Positions 63,151 to 64,000 of a stretch of 64,000 bases of DNA are shown here, piece by piece (within the stretch, counting starts at the first letter, position 1; each line of letters starts with the position of its first letter). The stretch covers positions 124,001 through 188,000 of the forward strand of contig JAOUNS010000001.1 of NCBI GenBank assembly GCA_029880855.1, in the 5' to 3' direction. A program made the position numbers and the translations under genes. This stretch comes from Gammaproteobacteria bacterium. GTDB taxonomy: Bacteria > Pseudomonadota > Gammaproteobacteria > UBA6429 > Thiohalophilaceae. A model generated the notes under the pieces. It was given only the letters and a program-made list of their open reading frames with translations. It searched no databases and was not told where the DNA came from.

Positions 63151-63262
63151 ACCCTGCTCTCGATTTCAACATGACACCATGATGCCGGATCATTCCACGG
63201 CATCAAATTCCCGGCCGGCGCGCAGCGATTCATAACCGCTCCCACGCAGTGCGTGGGAACAA
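63151..63262. repeat. 110-bp dispersed repeat, copy 2
   Basis: Same sequence as 62728-62840 with a few differences in the last third. The CGGCCGG-to-CCCACGC stretch differs most. Confidence 0.8.
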
Positions 63263-63437
63263 GAAAACTCCACCTTTTTTTCTCTATAGCGCATATACTA
63301 TTGGTGCTGTCAGCAACATTGAATTTCAGAATTTCTTTACAGAAAGACCTGATCGTCTTTACATCATGGCACTTTAGCAGCAGGCTCATTGTCATTTATT
63401 TTTCACCAACCACATCGAAAGGCTCAACTAACGGGTT

Positions 63438-63863
63438 TTATTGATCGACTGTAATGTCTTGTTGTAAGGGAAAGTTTTCTACCGCCTCCAACACAATCAA
63501 CAACCCATCACCAAACGCTGTCTTTGGCACCAGAGTTTCAAAAAACCATGCCTTATCTTTATACGTCGCAATTCCGCTTATCGTAACAAAATCGCTTGTC
63601 AGCTTTTCTTTATAACACACGATAGAATACTGAACTTTACCCAGCTTGCCGTAGCGTCTTTTCGCAAGAAATTTGTGCTCCGGATATATTTTCGGAATTG
63701 AGGAAATTGCCTGTTCATAATAGGCATGAGGAAAAGAACGATTGGCAACTTCCTTCTTGACGTTTAATACAATACCTTCTTCCAGTGGTATTTTTTGATA
63801 TACATCTAATGCCCTCACTGCAAGTGGCGTCAGAAGAAATATAAATACAAGCAGTTTTTTCAT
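63438..63863 (-). CDS. Hypothetical exported protein
   Basis: A 141-residue protein with a signal peptide (MKKLLVFIFLLTPLAVRALD) and a mixed mature domain (KKEVANRSFPHAYYEQAISS, KAWFFETLVPKT) containing one cysteine (SIVCYKEK). No family recognised. The ATG at 63863 is favoured over longer frames (63911). It is flanked by copies 2 and 3 of the 110-bp repeat. Confidence 0.6.
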   Translation of the reverse strand: MKKLLVFIFLLTPLAVRALDVYQKIPLEEGIVLNVKKEVANRSFPHAYYEQAISSIPKIYPEHKFLAKRRYGKLGKVQYSIVCYKEKLTSDFVTISGIATYKDKAWFFETLVPKTAFGDGLLIVLEAVENFPLQQDITVDQ

Positions 63864-63891
63864 TAATTCCATAATGCTATATACCTGCATG

Positions 63892-63993
63892 AAATTCAAA
63901 CATGACACCATGATACCGGATCATCCCCCGACATCAAATTCCCGGCCGGTGCGCAGCGATGCATACCCGTTCCCACGCAGAGCGTGGGAACAA
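63892..63993. repeat. 110-bp dispersed repeat, copy 3
   Basis: Begins with TTCAAACATGACACCATGAT and ends with CCCACGCAGAGCGTGGGAAC. It lacks the first 10 bases of the other copies and continues into the window edge. Confidence 0.75.
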
Positions 63994-64000
63994 AAAATAA

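Noticed and set aside
62728-63993. Repeats at the right end as a CRISPR array
   Set aside because: Units are about 110 bp, only three, and separated by 310-630 bp with a gene and another repeat between.

Overview
The window looks like the chromosome of a gammaproteobacterium. The order of its conserved blocks is the one known from Pseudomonas and relatives: algR-algZ next to a divergent argH, a small YifL/LptM-type lipoprotein followed by lysA, and pilGHIJK-chpABC next to gshB-tonB-yqgE-ruvX-pyrR-pyrB-pseudo-pyrC. A soxYZ pair with its own two-component system, a diheme cytochrome c and DUF302 proteins fit a sulfur-oxidising lifestyle. That is an inference; the genus cannot be fixed from this sequence. 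I saw no rRNA, tRNA or CRISPR array.

Layout. 1-11.5 kb: redox and envelope genes, a YebC/YeeN-type regulator, a DODA-type dioxygenase, the AlgZ/AlgR system, argH, a degenerate GGDEF protein, and a cytochrome c/DUF302 pair. 11.5-16.7 kb: an esterase, soxZ and soxY, then a sigma-54 response regulator and its membrane histidine kinase. A near-consensus -24/-12 promoter and an upstream palindrome lie before soxY. 16.7-18.2 kb: lptM-like gene and lysA. 18.2-24.4 kb: accessory, AT-rich in its first half. It has a dispersed repeat, an integron-type attC-like site, cassette-like genes (trypsin-like protease, unknown protein, PD-(D/E)XK nuclease-like protein), palindromic elements and several membrane or secreted unknowns. 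24.5-37.3 kb: the complete Pil-Chp chemosensory operon for type IV pili. 37.6-46.1 kb: gshB, an inserted ApbE/NusG-II/Gx module, tonB, yqgE, ruvX and a pyrimidine operon ending in a PyrK-like ferredoxin reductase. 46.1-64 kb: a second accessory region with dispersed repeats, an AT-rich island (secreted unknown, KAP-type NTPase) between two direct repeats of about 150 bp, a degenerate metallophosphoesterase, a desaturase, a TPR-type protein, a truncated Imm11-like gene, small lipoproteins, a LysR/NAD(P)-protein divergon, and three copies of a repeat of about 110 bp at the right end.

How the genes work together. The Pil-Chp block senses surface contact or chemical cues through PilJ and signals through ChpA to PilG and PilH, which set pilus extension and retraction and, in relatives, cAMP. 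The sensor kinase and NtrC-type regulator at 13.4-16.7 kb probably switch on soxYZ, which carries sulfur intermediates, through sigma-54. The pyr operon combines a PyrR regulator, an aspartate carbamoyltransferase and a dihydroorotase-like subunit without metal ligands; active dihydroorotase must come from elsewhere. The accessory regions are shaped by palindromic elements that resemble those mobilised by REP-associated transposases. Two of these (20.1 and 56.5 kb) form the 3' ends of truncated genes.
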